A DNA stretch of 64,000 nucleotides, from positions 124,140 through 188,139 of the forward strand of contig PLUE01000039.1 of the NCBI GenBank assembly GCA_003164785.1, in the 5' to 3' direction. Below the pieces are notes generated by a model. That model was not told the origin of the DNA, searched no databases, and saw only the letters and a list, made by a program, of their open reading frames with translations. Position 1 is the stretch's first letter; each line of letters begins with the position of its first letter. The DNA is from Gammaproteobacteria bacterium (GTDB lineage Bacteria > Pseudomonadota > Gammaproteobacteria > Steroidobacterales > Steroidobacteraceae). A program made the position numbers and the translations under genes. Positions 23,432-33,387 of this stretch are shown here, one piece after another.

Positions 23432-24799
23432 ATGTTCGACCGCCTCACCTCTGGATTTTCGGCCGCCTTGAAGGCGCTCTCGGGTCGCGGGCATCTGAGC
23501 GAGGACAACATCGCCGAGACCATCCGCCAGGTTCGGCTCGCGCTGCTCGACGCGGATGTCGCGCTGCCGGTGGTCAAGAGCTTCACCGACGCCATCAAGG
23601 ACCGGGCGATCGGCATCGAGGTGACCAAGAGCCTGACCCCGGGTCAGGCCTTCATCAAGGTCGTCCACGAAGAGCTCGTCCGCCTCATGGGCGAGGAAAG
23701 CACCGGCCTGAATCTGCGGGCGCAACGTCCCGTCGTGGTGATGCTGGCGGGATTGCAGGGCGCGGGTAAAACCACGACGGCCGGCAAGCTGGCCCGCTGG
23801 CTGATCGAGAAGCAGAAAAAGAAAGTGCTGATGGTCAGCACCGACGTGTACCGTCCGGCAGCCATCCTGCAGTTGCAGACCTTGGCGGCCCAGGTGGGAG
23901 CTGGTTTTGCGATGGGCGATGCGAGCGAGGCGCCCGTCGCGATCGCGCGCCGCGCGCTGACCGAAGCCACACTGCAGGCCTACGACGTGTTATTGCTCGA
24001 CACCGCCGGTCGCCTGCACGTCGATGCCGAGATGATGGCGGAGGTCAGCGAGCTGGAAGCGGCGATCAAGCCTCATGAACGGCTGTTCGTGGTCGACAGC
24101 ATGGCGGGTCAAGACGCCGTGAACGCGGCCAAGGCGTTCAACGAGGCGTTGACGTTGACCGGTGTGATTCTCACCAAGGCCGACGGTGATGCGCGCGGGG
24201 GCGCCGCCTTGTCGGTGCGGCATGTGACCGGCAAGCCGATCCTGTTCGTCGGGACGGGCGAGAAGACCGAAGCGCTCGAGCTGTTCCATCCCGAGCGCAT
24301 CGCGTCGCGCATCTTGGGCATGGGCGACGTGTTGTCGCTGGTCGAACAGGTGCAAACCCAGGTCGATCAGGAAAAGGCTGAGAAACTCGCCAAGAAGATC
24401 AGCAAGGGAAAGTCGTTCGACCTGGCGGATCTGCGCGATCAATTGACCCAGCTCCAGAAAATGGGCGGCATGTCGGCGCTGCTCGACAAGCTGCCGGCGC
24501 AGATGCAGGCCAATGCGGCGGCGGCGGCGGGTGCGGTGGATGCCAAGACCCTCAAACGCCAGATGGGCATCATCGATTCGATGACCCCGCGGGAGCGGCG
24601 GCGGCCGGAAATGATCGACGGATCGCGCAAGCGTCGCATTGCTGCGGGGTCGGGTGTGCAGCTGCCGGAGGTCAACCGCCTGCTGAAGCAATTCGACCAC
24701 ATGCAGAAAACCATGAAAAAACTCGCCAAGGGCGGCATGCTCAAGAACATGATGCGGGGCATGGGCGGTCGGATGCCGCCCGGATTCGGCCCCCGGTAG
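23432..24799 (+). CDS. ffh: Signal recognition particle protein Ffh
   Basis: SRP54-type GTPase of 455 residues that binds 4.5S RNA and signal peptides of nascent membrane proteins. The N domain is followed by the G domain with GLQGAGKTT (107-115), DTAGR and TKADGDARGG, then a Met-rich M domain (from about residue 300) with the RNA-binding segment RRIAAGSGVQLPEVNRLLKQ. Its RNA partner gene is at 49553-49666. The start ATG lacks a ribosome site. Confidence 0.97.
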   Translation: MFDRLTSGFSAALKALSGRGHLSEDNIAETIRQVRLALLDADVALPVVKSFTDAIKDRAIGIEVTKSLTPGQAFIKVVHEELVRLMGEESTGLNLRAQRPVVVMLAGLQGAGKTTTAGKLARWLIEKQKKKVLMVSTDVYRPAAILQLQTLAAQVGAGFAMGDASEAPVAIARRALTEATLQAYDVLLLDTAGRLHVDAEMMAEVSELEAAIKPHERLFVVDSMAGQDAVNAAKAFNEALTLTGVILTKADGDARGGAALSVRHVTGKPILFVGTGEKTEALELFHPERIASRILGMGDVLSLVEQVQTQVDQEKAEKLAKKISKGKSFDLADLRDQLTQLQKMGGMSALLDKLPAQMQANAAAAAGAVDAKTLKRQMGIIDSMTPRERRRPEMIDGSRKRRIAAGSGVQLPEVNRLLKQFDHMQKTMKKLAKGGMLKNMMRGMGGRMPPGFGPR

Positions 24800-24870
24800 C
24801 CGCGAAATGGGCCTGCGGAGCCCGCCGGTGCACTTTAATCGACTTAGATTCCTTTCCACACCCGATTTTG

Positions 24871-24900
24871 TTGCTCTCGGGCCCTGGTATTCATTACAAT
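24871..24900 (+). promoter_or_regulatory. Candidate sigma-70 promoter for rpsP-rimM-trmD-rplS
   Basis: TTGCTC at 24871-24876 and TACAAT at 24895-24900, 18 bases apart, in the 132-base gap between ffh and rpsP. The leader would be about 25 bases and includes AAGGTG ahead of the rpsP ATG. Confidence 0.6.
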
Positions 24901-24931
24901 TAGCGGCTAGGCATTGCAAGGTGAATTAACG

Positions 24932-25189
24932 ATGGTGACGATTCGTTTGACTCGACGCGGCGGCAAGAAGACCCCGTTCTATCATGTGGTGGTGACCGAC
25001 AGCCGCAAACGCCAGGGCGGCATGAGCCTCGAGAGCGTTGGACTGTTCAACCCGGTAGCACGCGGCGCCGAGGTCAAGCTGCGCATGAACGTGGCGCGCA
25101 TCGAGCATTGGTTGAGCCAGGGTGCTCACATGTCCGACCGCGTAAAGTTCCTGCTGACGTCCTTCCGCAAGCAGGCTGAAGCCGCCTAA
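24932..25189 (+). CDS. rpsP: 30S ribosomal protein S16
   Basis: Ribosomal protein S16, 85 residues. [20 protein letters not shown] and [10 protein letters not shown] are diagnostic. The ATG at 24932 is chosen over an upstream TTG because AAGGTG precedes it and it gives the usual N-terminus. It is the first gene of rpsP-rimM-trmD-rplS. Confidence 0.97.
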   Translation: MVTIRLTRRGGKKTPFYHVVVTDSRKRQGGMSLESVGLFNPVARGAEVKLRMNVARIEHWLSQGAHMSDRVKFLLTSFRKQAEAA

Positions 25190-25210
25190 GGGCTTCAGGG
25201 CTTTGCGACG

Positions 25211-25726
25211 ATGAGCGGTGACTCTTCTTCGCTCATCGAACTCGGTGCGGTCGGGGCGCCGTTTGGCGTCCGCGGCTGGGTGAAATTGCGCTCGTTTACC
25301 GATCCGCCGGAGCGGTTGTTGCAGCACCGCAGTCTCCAGCTGGGATTGGGCGGTTCCTGGACTACCTACCGGATCGAAGCCACCGGACGAAGCGGCGGGC
25401 AGCTGACGGCGAAGCTTAAGGGGATCAATGATCGCGACCAGGCTCAGGCCCTGCGGGGAGCCCAGGTGTGCGTCCCGCGGAGCGAATTGCCGCAGCGCGA
25501 CGACAAGGATTTTTATCGGGCCGATCTGATCGGTTGCGAAGTGGTGACGCTGGCGGGGGTGAGCCTCGGCTTGGTCAACCATTTCGTGGAAACGCCTGCG
25601 CAGGTGTTGATGGTGGTGCGCGGCGAGAAGGAATATTGGGTGCCTGCCGTGCCGCAACATCTGCGGCGGGTGGATTTGCAGGCGCGCCGGGTCGTGGTGG
25701 ATTGGGATGAGGCGGCGGGTGCTTGA
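25211..25726 (+). CDS. rimM: 16S rRNA processing protein RimM
   Basis: 30S maturation factor of 171 residues that binds S19 and helps assemble the 30S head. The N-terminal RimM domain starts IELGAVGAPFGVRGWVKLRS; the C-terminal PRC-barrel has DLIGCEVVTLAGVSLGLV and EKEYWVPAVPQHLRRVDL. The gene overlaps trmD by one base (TGATG), which suggests translational coupling. Confidence 0.95.
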   Translation: MSGDSSSLIELGAVGAPFGVRGWVKLRSFTDPPERLLQHRSLQLGLGGSWTTYRIEATGRSGGQLTAKLKGINDRDQAQALRGAQVCVPRSELPQRDDKDFYRADLIGCEVVTLAGVSLGLVNHFVETPAQVLMVVRGEKEYWVPAVPQHLRRVDLQARRVVVDWDEAAGA

Positions 25727-26496
25727 TGCACATCGCCGTCGTGTCGCTGTTTCCGGTCATGCTCCGCGAGGCGTTGATGCATGGGGTGCTCGGCCGGGCG
25801 ATCGAGCGCGGCTTGTTGACCGTGGATTGTCACGATCCGCGCGACCATGCGACCGACGTGCATCGGACCGTGGACGACCGGCCCTACGGCGGCGGTCCCG
25901 GGATGGTGCTGAAGGTGGAGCCGCTGCGCGCGGCTTTGCACGAGGCCATGGGCCGCCTGCCGGCGGGAAGCCGCCGGGTGTACCTCGGCGCCGACGGCCG
26001 GCGCTTCGAGCAGAGCATGGCCCGGGAGGCGCGCGAATGGCCCGGACTGATATTGGTGGCGGGACGCTACGAAGGCGTCGATGAACGGTTCATCGAGGCC
26101 GAGATCGATGAGCAGTGGTCGATCGGCGATTACGTGCTGTCCGGTGGCGAGCTGCCCGCCTTGGTGGTGATCGATGCGATCGCGCGGCTGTTGCCGGGCG
26201 CGCTCGGCAGCGCCGAATCGGCGGTGCAGGAGTCGTTCAGCGACGGCTTGGTGGATTGGCCGCACTATACTCGGCCGCCGATGCTGGATGGTCGGGCGGT
26301 GCCGGGCGTTCTGGCGTCGGGCGATCACGCGGCGATTCAGCGCTGGCGGTTACAGCAGGCGCTGGGCCGAACTTGGTTGAGACGACCCGAGCTGCTCGAG
26401 CGGCGCGGGATGAGCAATGAAGAGCGAAGGCTCTTGGAAGAATTCAAGATCGAACGGGCACAGCGCACGGGTCGAATCGACGATAGTCACAGATGA
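25726..26496 (+). CDS. trmD: tRNA (guanine-N1)-methyltransferase TrmD
   Basis: SPOUT methyltransferase that forms m1G37 in tRNAs and prevents +1 frameshifting; 256 residues. Motifs include [33 protein letters not shown] and the knot segment [19 protein letters not shown]. The ATG at 25726 shares its A with the rimM TGA. rplS begins 10 bases downstream. Confidence 0.97.
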   Translation: MHIAVVSLFPVMLREALMHGVLGRAIERGLLTVDCHDPRDHATDVHRTVDDRPYGGGPGMVLKVEPLRAALHEAMGRLPAGSRRVYLGADGRRFEQSMAREAREWPGLILVAGRYEGVDERFIEAEIDEQWSIGDYVLSGGELPALVVIDAIARLLPGALGSAESAVQESFSDGLVDWPHYTRPPMLDGRAVPGVLASGDHAAIQRWRLQQALGRTWLRRPELLERRGMSNEERRLLEEFKIERAQRTGRIDDSHR

Positions 26497-26506
26497 GGGC
26501 AACACA

Positions 26507-26851
26507 ATGAACAAGATCATCCAAGCATTGAACGGCGAGCGCGCCACGCGCACGTTTCCGGATTTCAATCCTGGCGACACCATAATCGTACAGGTCAAGG
26601 TCGTGGAGGGTGATCGCGAGCGCGTTCAGGCCTACGAGGGCGTGGTGATTGCCAAGAAGAACCGCGGTTTGAATTCCTCGTTCACCGTGCGCAAGATTTC
26701 GCACGGCGAGGGCGTCGAGCGGGTATTCCAGACCCACAGCCCCTCGATCAGTGAAGTCAGCGTCAAGCGTCGTGGTGCCGTGCGCCGCGCCAAACTGTAT
26801 TACCTGCGTGATTTGTCCGGCAAGGCAGCGCGCATCGACGAGAAACTCTGA
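26507..26851 (+). CDS. rplS: 50S ribosomal protein L19
   Basis: Ribosomal protein L19 at the subunit interface, 114 residues. Typical segments are [37 protein letters not shown] and [20 protein letters not shown]. The ATG at 26507 gives the usual [14 protein letters not shown] lies just upstream. It is the last gene of the rpsP operon. Confidence 0.97.
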   Translation: MNKIIQALNGERATRTFPDFNPGDTIIVQVKVVEGDRERVQAYEGVVIAKKNRGLNSSFTVRKISHGEGVERVFQTHSPSISEVSVKRRGAVRRAKLYYLRDLSGKAARIDEKL

Positions 26852-26889
26852 CCGTCGTCCGTCAACGCGGGCCGACCAGGAGGCATTGA

Positions 26890-28767
26890 ATGAGTGTCGG
26901 GTCGGCTCTTGCGGGCTTTTTTGGTCTTGTCTGGCGAATTCTGGAGGGCTTGCGCAAAGCCCTCCATTTGATCCTATTGCTGGTGATCTTCGGCTTTATC
27001 CTGGCCGCGCTGCACACGTCCATTCCGGTGGTGCCGCGATCGGCGGCATTGGTGCTCGCGCCCGAGGGTGAACTGGTCGAACAGCTGTCGAGCGACCCCC
27101 TTCGCCGCGCATTCGGCGAAGCATCCGGCGGACCTGCGCCCGAAACCCTGCTCAAAGACGTGCTCGACGCCATTCAGGCGGCGAAGGGCGACGCGCGCAT
27201 CAAGCTCATCGTGCTCGATCTGGGCAATCTGGCTCCGTCCGGTCTGTCCAAGCTGCAGGAAATCGGCGCGGCTCTGCGTGATTTTCGTGCGGGCGGCAAG
27301 CGCGTGGTCGTGGCGGCCGACTCGCTCGATCAAACCCAGTACTACCTCGCCGCGCAGGCGGGCGAGGTCTACCTGGATCCGCTGGGGCTGGTGTACGTCG
27401 ACGGCTTCAGTTACTACCGCATGTTTCTGAAGGACGCGATCGACAAGCTGGGCGTCGATGTGAACGTGTTCCGCGCCGGGACGTTCAAGAGCTACACCGA
27501 CCAGTTCTCGCGCAGCGACATGGCGCCGAGCGAACGCGAGGAAACCTCGGTCTGGCTCGATGCGTTGTGGAATGCCTACCAGCAAGATGTGTCTCGCGCC
27601 CGTTCGTTGCCCGCCAATGTGCTCAACGATTACGTCGCGGACGAGCCCGCGGCTCTGGCCGCCGTCAACGGCGATGCCGCCAAGCTGGCGCTGCAGCGCG
27701 GGCTGGTGACGGCGCTCAAGAGCCGCCGCCAGTTGGCCGACGAGTTGAAGAGCTTGGTCGGCGAGGACTCCGACAGCCACTCCTTCAATTCCATCGGCAT
27801 GTCCCAGTATCTCGCGGCGGTGCATTCCAAGCATGTGCTGAAATCGAAGTCGGACGCGCGCGTCGGCATCGTCGTGGCATCGGGAGAGATTCTCGACGGC
27901 CACCAGCCGCCGGGAACCATCGGCGGCGAGACCACGGCGGACTTGCTGCGCCAGGCGCGTTACGACAACACGATCAAGTCGGTGGTGCTGCGCGTGGACA
28001 GTCCGGGCGGCAGCATGTTCGCATCGGAGCAGATCCTGCGCGAAGTGCAGGCGCTGCGCAAGGCGGGCAAGCCGGTCGTGGTGTCCATGAGCACCTATGC
28101 GGCCTCGGGCGGCTATTACATCGCGGCCGCGGCCAACCAGATCTTCGCGAGCCCCACGACCTTGACCGGATCGATCGGCGTTTTCTCGGTGGTCCCAACC
28201 TTCCAGCGCACATTGGAAAAATTCGGCGTCAAGATCGACGGTATTGGCACGACGGCCATCGCCGGCGACATGCGTCTGGATCGCGCGCTCTCGCCCGCCA
28301 CGCGCCAACTCCTGCAGTCGTCGGTGAACCACGCTTACGCGGAATTTCTGATGCGGGTGGGCGAGGGGCGCAAGAAGTCGGTCGAGGACGTGGACAAGAT
28401 TGCGCAGGGCCGCGTGTGGGCCGGCGTCGACGCGCAACGCATCGGTTTGGTGGATCATCTGGGCGGCCTGAAGGATGCCAGCGACGCCGCCGCGAAGCTC
28501 GCCGAATTGGGCAATGAGTACGAAGTTGATTACATCGAATCCGAGTTGAGCCTGCGGGAGGAGCTGCTCCTGCAGTTGCGCTCGCAGGCGCTGCAGTTCG
28601 GCCAGATGGTGGGATTGGTTCCGCCGCGCGGCGCCGTCGAACAGGTGCTCGATCCGCTGCTCGATCAAGCCAGGACGATCGCCAAGCTCAATGATCCCCG
28701 CGGGTTGTACGCGTATTGCTGGTGCCGCGAGCCGCGCGCCATCAAGCAGGGGCTGTCCGGCCGCTGA
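26890..28767 (+). CDS. sppA: Signal peptide peptidase SppA, 67K type
   Basis: Membrane-bound serine protease of 625 residues that degrades cleaved signal peptides. An N-terminal membrane helix (residues 22-42, LHLILLLVIFGFILAAL) precedes two tandem S49 domains, as in E. coli SppA. The catalytic Lys is in FRAGTFKSYTDQFSRSDM (first repeat) and the Ser in MSTYAASGGYYIAAAA (second repeat). AGGAGG precedes the ATG. It converges with tdh across 66 bases in which I see no clear terminator. Confidence 0.94.
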   Translation: MSVGSALAGFFGLVWRILEGLRKALHLILLLVIFGFILAALHTSIPVVPRSAALVLAPEGELVEQLSSDPLRRAFGEASGGPAPETLLKDVLDAIQAAKGDARIKLIVLDLGNLAPSGLSKLQEIGAALRDFRAGGKRVVVAADSLDQTQYYLAAQAGEVYLDPLGLVYVDGFSYYRMFLKDAIDKLGVDVNVFRAGTFKSYTDQFSRSDMAPSEREETSVWLDALWNAYQQDVSRARSLPANVLNDYVADEPAALAAVNGDAAKLALQRGLVTALKSRRQLADELKSLVGEDSDSHSFNSIGMSQYLAAVHSKHVLKSKSDARVGIVVASGEILDGHQPPGTIGGETTADLLRQARYDNTIKSVVLRVDSPGGSMFASEQILREVQALRKAGKPVVVSMSTYAASGGYYIAAAANQIFASPTTLTGSIGVFSVVPTFQRTLEKFGVKIDGIGTTAIAGDMRLDRALSPATRQLLQSSVNHAYAEFLMRVGEGRKKSVEDVDKIAQGRVWAGVDAQRIGLVDHLGGLKDASDAAAKLAELGNEYEVDYIESELSLREELLLQLRSQALQFGQMVGLVPPRGAVEQVLDPLLDQARTIAKLNDPRGLYAYCWCREPRAIKQGLSGR

Positions 28768-28833
28768 GGAGCCGTGTGGTGACGAGACCGCAGGCCATGC
28801 TGGAGCGGCCGCGCCCCGCACGCCGGGCGATGA

Positions 28834-29865
28834 TTAAAGCGCCGCCCAGTCCAGGATGATCTTCCCCGACTTGCCGGAGTTCATGATCTCGAAACCCTCG
28901 ATATAGTCCTTGATCCCGAGCCGGTGGGTGATGACGGGACGCACGTCGAGGCCGCTCTGCAGCATGCTCGACATCTTGTACCAGGTTTCGAACATCTCGC
29001 GTCCGTAGATGCCCTTGATCACCAATCCCTTGAAGATCACCTGGTTCCAGTCGATGGCCGTCTCGCCGGGCGGAATGCCGAGCATGGAGATGCTGCCGCC
29101 GTGATTCATGGTGCGCAGCATCTCGCGCAGCGCCACCGCGTTGCCCGACATCTCGAAGCCGACGTCGAAGCCTTCCTCCATGCCGAGCGATTTCATCGCG
29201 TCATCGAGCGAATCACGCGCGACGTTCAGGGTCTTGGAGGCGCCCATGGCCGCCGCGAGCTCGAGGCGGTAGTCGTTCACGTCGGTGATGACGACGTGGC
29301 GCGCGCCGGCGTGGCGCGCGATCGCCACCGCCATGATGCCGATGGGACCCGCGCCCGTGATGAGCACGTCCTCCCCGACCACGTTGAAGGCGAGGGCGGT
29401 GTGAGTGGCGTTGCCGAAGGGGTCCAGTATCGAGGCGATCTCATCATCGATGGCCGCCGGCAGCTTGAACACGTTGGCCGCCGGTATGGTCAGGTATTCG
29501 GCGAATGCGCCGGCGCGGTTGACGCCGACACCCTGCGTATTGCGGCACAAATGCCGGCGTCCGGCGCGGCAGTTGCGGCAATGACCGCAGGTGATGTGCC
29601 CTTCACCGGACACCCGGTCGCCGCTCTGAAAGCCGCGCACCTCGCTCCCCATCTCGACGATCTCACCCGAGTATTCGTGGCCCACGGCCATCGGCACCGG
29701 GACGGTTTTCTGCGCCCAGGCATCCCAGTTGTAGATATGCATGTCCGTTCCGCAGATGGCGGTGCGATGGACTTTGATGAGGACATCGTTGTGGCCCACG
29801 GTGGGCTCCGGCACGTCCTGCATCCAGATTCCCGGTTCTGCCCGAGCTTTGACCAGCGCTTTCAT
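28834..29865 (-). CDS. tdh: L-threonine 3-dehydrogenase
   Basis: Zinc-dependent medium-chain dehydrogenase of 343 residues that oxidises L-threonine to 2-amino-3-ketobutyrate with NAD+. The catalytic zinc site is in [19 protein letters not shown] and GHEYSGEI; structural zinc cysteines lie in [15 protein letters not shown]; the NAD fold is [17 protein letters not shown]. It follows kbl by 9 bases on the same strand. Together they convert threonine to glycine and acetyl-CoA. Confidence 0.96.
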   Translation of the reverse strand: MKALVKARAEPGIWMQDVPEPTVGHNDVLIKVHRTAICGTDMHIYNWDAWAQKTVPVPMAVGHEYSGEIVEMGSEVRGFQSGDRVSGEGHITCGHCRNCRAGRRHLCRNTQGVGVNRAGAFAEYLTIPAANVFKLPAAIDDEIASILDPFGNATHTALAFNVVGEDVLITGAGPIGIMAVAIARHAGARHVVITDVNDYRLELAAAMGASKTLNVARDSLDDAMKSLGMEEGFDVGFEMSGNAVALREMLRTMNHGGSISMLGIPPGETAIDWNQVIFKGLVIKGIYGREMFETWYKMSSMLQSGLDVRPVITHRLGIKDYIEGFEIMNSGKSGKIILDWAAL

Positions 29866-29874
29866 GATTTGCCC

Positions 29875-31071
29875 TTATTGAATGATGCCAAGCTCGTGTC
29901 CGGCGCGACCAAAGGCTTGAATGACCCGATCGAGTTGCGCGGTGGTGTGCGCCGCGCTCATCTGGGTGCGGATTCGCGCCTTTCCGTGAGGCACGACGGG
30001 AAACGAAAACGCCACGACATAGACGCCGCCGGCCTGCATCCGCTCGGCCAGTTTCACCGCGAGCGGCGCGTCGCCCAGCATGATCGGAATGATGGGATGC
30101 TCCCCGGGGATCAGGTCGAAGCCCAGTGCCTGCATCTGCGCGCGGAAATAGCGCGCGTTGGCGTGCACGCGGTCGCGCAGTTCGGGCGAGTTCTCGAGCA
30201 GGTCGAGCACCTGCAGCGTGGCCGCGGCGACCGGCGGCGCGATGCTGTTCGAAAACAGATACGGTCGGGAGCGCTGCCGCAGCCAGGCCACGATCTCGCG
30301 GCGCGCCGCCACATAGCCGCCGCTCGCGCCGCCCAGCGCCTTGCCGAGTGTTCCCGTCATGATGTCGATGCGGTCGATCACCCCGCGAAATTCGTGCGAG
30401 CCGCGACCATGTTCCCCGATGAAGCCCGTGGCGTGGGAATCGTCCACCATCACCAGCGCCCCATAGCGGTCCGCGAGGTCGCAGATCTGGTCCAGTTTGG
30501 CGATCGATCCATCCATCGAGAACACGCCATCGGTCGCGATCAAGCGGACGCGGGCATCCTGGGAGTCCTGCAGCGCCTTTTCGAGTTCGTTCATGTCGTT
30601 GTTGGCGTAGCGCAGGCGCCGCGCCTTGCACAGGCGGATGCCGTCGATGATGCTCGCGTGGTTCAGCGAATCGCTGATGACCGCGTCCTTGTCATCGAGC
30701 AAGGTCTCGAACAGGCCCCCATTGGCGTCGAAGCAGGACGAGTACAGGATCGTGTCCTCCATGCCGAGGTAGGAACTCAGGCGTTCCTCCAATTCGCGAT
30801 GGACGCTCTGCGTGCCGCAAATGAATCGCACGGAGGCGACGCCGTACCCGTAACGGTCGAGGGCGGCATGCGCGGCGGCCACCACCGTCGGGTGGTTCGC
30901 GAGCCCCAGATAATTGTTCGCGCAGAGATTGATCATCTCGCGACCATCGGTGAGCTTGACCACGGGGCCTTGGGCCGAGCCGATGATGCGCTCGCGTTTC
31001 AGGAGTCCGGCGCTCTCCAGGGCCAGGGTGTCGCCGTGCAGGCGTTCGCGGAATTCTTTGATGGCATTCAT
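29875..31071 (-). CDS. kbl: Glycine C-acetyltransferase (2-amino-3-ketobutyrate CoA ligase)
   Basis: PLP enzyme of 398 residues that cleaves 2-amino-3-ketobutyrate with CoA to glycine and acetyl-CoA. Family motifs are [36 protein letters not shown] and the PLP-lysine region [17 protein letters not shown]. It is the first gene of kbl-tdh and diverges from hslR over 52 bases. Confidence 0.96.
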   Translation of the reverse strand: MNAIKEFRERLHGDTLALESAGLLKRERIIGSAQGPVVKLTDGREMINLCANNYLGLANHPTVVAAAHAALDRYGYGVASVRFICGTQSVHRELEERLSSYLGMEDTILYSSCFDANGGLFETLLDDKDAVISDSLNHASIIDGIRLCKARRLRYANNDMNELEKALQDSQDARVRLIATDGVFSMDGSIAKLDQICDLADRYGALVMVDDSHATGFIGEHGRGSHEFRGVIDRIDIMTGTLGKALGGASGGYVAARREIVAWLRQRSRPYLFSNSIAPPVAAATLQVLDLLENSPELRDRVHANARYFRAQMQALGFDLIPGEHPIIPIMLGDAPLAVKLAERMQAGGVYVVAFSFPVVPHGKARIRTQMSAAHTTAQLDRVIQAFGRAGHELGIIQ

Positions 31072-31123
31072 CCAGCTATTATAGCGGTGGCATGCGACGC
31101 CATGGTTATTCGCGAGGACACAC

Positions 31124-31525
31124 TTGAAATTCGACGACGAAAAGGACGTTCATCGCCTGGACAAATGGCTGTGGTACTGCCGGTTCTACAAAACCCGCAG
31201 CCTGGCGAGCGCCGCCATCAGCGGCGGCAAAGTGCATTTGAACACCGAGCGCGTGAAACCCGCGCATCGGGTGCGGGTCGGCGACCGCCTCAGTTTGTCG
31301 CTGGACGGCATCGTGGCGGAGTTCGAGGTGCTCGGCCTGGCCGGGCGACGCGGGCCCGCTCCGGAGGCGCAGACTCATTATCGCGAAACAGCGGACAGCG
31401 CGACCCGTCGCGTCCACCTGCGCGAGCAGCAACGCCTCGCGGAGTTGTCGCGGCCGAGATCCGACGAGCGGCCCGACAAGCGCGACCGCAGGCGCCTCAT
31501 GCGTCTGCAGCGGGATCAGACGTAA
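31124..31525 (+). CDS. hslR: S4-domain heat-shock protein Hsp15
   Basis: RNA-binding protein of 133 residues. Hsp15 recycles 50S subunits carrying a stalled peptidyl-tRNA. The S4 domain covers residues 8-70 ([20 protein letters not shown], then [20 protein letters not shown]), followed by a basic tail ([19 protein letters not shown]). The start is a TTG at 31124 with GAGG upstream. It is alone on this strand between kbl and sixA. Confidence 0.93.
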   Translation: MKFDDEKDVHRLDKWLWYCRFYKTRSLASAAISGGKVHLNTERVKPAHRVRVGDRLSLSLDGIVAEFEVLGLAGRRGPAPEAQTHYRETADSATRRVHLREQQRLAELSRPRSDERPDKRDRRRLMRLQRDQT

Positions 31526-31548
31526 CGCCCACGTAGGGCGGCCCCGCC

Positions 31549-32064
31549 TCACACCCATAGGTCGGTGAGGTTTTCCGGGTCATCCAGGTTGCAGCGGTTG
31601 GCCGTCTCCGGCTCCAGGTCGAGCCAGGCGGCGGCGTGCCAGACGGCGGTCGCGAGGCCCGCCGTCCGCAGTTCGCGGAGTTCAGGATGAGGACCCAGGC
31701 GCGAGGCAAGCTCGCTCAAGCCCGGGTTGTGGCCGCAGACCAGAATGTGCGCGATCGGCAGATCGCGTTGCGTTACGATTCGCCAAATCGTCTCGGGTGT
31801 GGCCAGGTACAGCTCGCGGGCGCCTTGCACCTGCCCCGCATCGAGCTCGCAGACGCCGGCAACGATCGAGGCGGTCGCCCAGGCTCGTTCCGCCGGACTG
31901 ACGAGGATGAGATCCGGAATCAAGTTTCGGCGCGCGATGCGCGTCGCCATCTCCCGGGCCTCGAGCGTGCCGCGACGGGTCAGCACGCGCTCGAAGTCCT
32001 CGGAACAGCTGTCCCCGGATTGCGCCTTCCCATGGCGCAGCAGCGTCAGTCTGCGCGGACCCAT
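31549..32064 (-). CDS. sixA: Phosphohistidine phosphatase SixA
   Basis: Histidine phosphatase superfamily protein of 171 residues. The catalytic RHG is in LTLLRHGKAQSG, and the second His in HILVCGHNPGLSELA. E. coli SixA acts on phosphohistidine of the nitrogen phosphotransfer system. Here it is the last gene of the minus-strand SUF unit; its start overlaps the Rieske gene by 19 bases. That linkage is unusual and its meaning is unknown. Confidence 0.9.
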   Translation of the reverse strand: MGPRRLTLLRHGKAQSGDSCSEDFERVLTRRGTLEAREMATRIARRNLIPDLILVSPAERAWATASIVAGVCELDAGQVQGARELYLATPETIWRIVTQRDLPIAHILVCGHNPGLSELASRLGPHPELRELRTAGLATAVWHAAAWLDLEPETANRCNLDDPENLTDLWV

Positions 32065-32354
32065 ACCCGGCCGTCCGCCACTTTGGTCTCGAAGACGCGC
32101 ACCGGCTCATACGCCGGCGGCGTCATGGCCTCTCCCGTCCGCAGGCAGAAGCGCGCGCCGTGACGCGGACAGATGATCTCCGTCCCTTCGATCGCGCCAC
32201 CGGTGAGTTCGGCGCCATCGTGCGTGCAGATGTCCTCGATCGCGAAGTATTCATCGCCACTGCGGGCGACGGCGATCATCGTGCGGCCGACCGCGATCGA
32301 GACCGTCTGTCCGTCCGCGAGCGCCGCGACCGGCGCGGCATCGATCCAATTCAT
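32046..32354 (-). CDS. Rieske [2Fe-2S] ferredoxin-type protein
   Basis: A 102-residue Rieske protein of the NirD/biphenyl dioxygenase ferredoxin type. The cluster ligands are the Cys-His pairs in DICTHDGAELTGG and CPRHGARFCLRTGEA. There is no membrane anchor, so it is soluble. The ATG at 32354 gives MNWIDAAPVAALADGQ. It lies 8 bases after sufT and overlaps sixA. Its electron partner is unknown; Rieske genes are found at the ends of SUF operons in related bacteria. Confidence 0.9.
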   Translation of the reverse strand: MNWIDAAPVAALADGQTVSIAVGRTMIAVARSGDEYFAIEDICTHDGAELTGGAIEGTEIICPRHGARFCLRTGEAMTPPAYEPVRVFETKVADGRVWVRAD

Positions 32355-32362
32355 GGTGTTCC

Positions 32363-32914
32363 TCACATCATGCCGGTTTGCAGCCTGGCCTCGTCCGACA
32401 TCATCGTCTGGTTCCAGGGCGGATCGAAGATCAACTCGACATTGGCGCGCGCCACCGTCGGCACGATCTCCACCTTGTCGCGCACGTCCTGGACCAACAC
32501 TTCGCCCATGCCGCAGCCGGGAGCGGTAAGCGTCATCTTGATGTCGACGGTGCGCGTCGCGTCCTCGTTCTTCGAGACATCGCACTCATAGATCAGCCCG
32601 AGATCGACGATGTTGACGGGGATCTCCGGATCGAAACAGGTCTTCAGTTGCCTCCAGACTATCGCCTTGATGTCTTCTTCGGAAGCGCCGGGCGGCACTT
32701 CGGGGGCGACAGCCGCCGTCTTGCCGATGGCATCCGCTTCCTGTCCGGCGATGCGGAACAGGTTGCCGTCGATGTACACGGTGAAGCTGCCGCCCAGGGC
32801 CTGGGTGATGTACCCGACCGAGCCGAGCTTCAGATTGACTTCGACGCCGGCGGGGATCGCGACGGCCTTGACGTCGCGCTGGACGACGATGGGTTCATTT
32901 TCGTAAGAATGCAT
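32363..32914 (-). CDS. sufT: Probable Fe-S cluster assembly protein SufT
   Basis: A 183-residue protein of the SufT type: an N-terminal extension (residues 1-75) followed by a DUF59/MIP18 domain (80-175) with FDPEIPVNIVDLGLIYECDV and the conserved Cys in MTLTAPGCGMGEVLVQDV. SufT proteins support Fe-S cluster maturation under high demand. It lies 12 bases after sufU within the SUF operon. Confidence 0.9.
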   Translation of the reverse strand: MHSYENEPIVVQRDVKAVAIPAGVEVNLKLGSVGYITQALGGSFTVYIDGNLFRIAGQEADAIGKTAAVAPEVPPGASEEDIKAIVWRQLKTCFDPEIPVNIVDLGLIYECDVSKNEDATRTVDIKMTLTAPGCGMGEVLVQDVRDKVEIVPTVARANVELIFDPPWNQTMMSDEARLQTGMM

Positions 32915-32926
32915 GCTGGGCTCAAC

Positions 32927-33379
32927 TCACTCGGTCGAAACCGCGGGCACCGCCTGCGGGTGGGGGGCTTTGAGCGCGGAGGCGAGCGTGTGCCAGCAAA
33001 GACTGGCGCACTTGACGCGTGCGGGGAATTCGCGCACACCCGACAGGGCGGCAAGTTTGCCGAGCTCGTCGCTGGATGCGTCATCGTTGGTCAACAACTC
33101 GTGAACCCGGTCGAACAGCTCGAGGGCTTCGCGGCGCGACTTCCCCTTGACGGCCTCGGTCATCAGCGACGCGGAGGCGGTTGAGATCGCGCAGCCCTCG
33201 CCCTCGAAACGGATGTCGGCGATGCTGTCGCCGGACATCTTCAGGCGCACGGTCAGCCGGTCGCCGCACATCGGATTGAAGCCCTCGACGCTGGCGTCCG
33301 CAGGGTCGAGCGGCCCAAAATTTCGCGGCTTGCGGTTGTGATCGAGGATCACGTCGCGGTATAGGTCATTGAGTTCCAT
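32927..33379 (-). CDS. sufU: SufU-type Fe-S assembly / sulfur transfer protein
   Basis: A 150-residue IscU-like protein. The three conserved Cys are in GFNPMCGDRL, FEGEGCAISTA and RVKCASLCW, and an Asp follows the first. SufU accepts sulfur from SufS. Its presence together with the absence of sufE in this operon suggests the SufS-SufU pair is the sulfur source for SufBCD. The ATG at 33379 gives MELNDLYRDVILDHNRKPRN; it lies 8 bases after sufS. Confidence 0.93.
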   Translation of the reverse strand: MELNDLYRDVILDHNRKPRNFGPLDPADASVEGFNPMCGDRLTVRLKMSGDSIADIRFEGEGCAISTASASLMTEAVKGKSRREALELFDRVHELLTNDDASSDELGKLAALSGVREFPARVKCASLCWHTLASALKAPHPQAVPAVSTE

Positions 33380-33387
33380 GGATTCTC

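Noticed and set aside
28924..31536. An 870-codon open frame on the plus strand opposite tdh and kbl
   Set aside because: It is an antisense shadow typical of GC-rich coding DNA; the minus strand encodes two clear enzymes with all their motifs, and the plus-strand product resembles no family.
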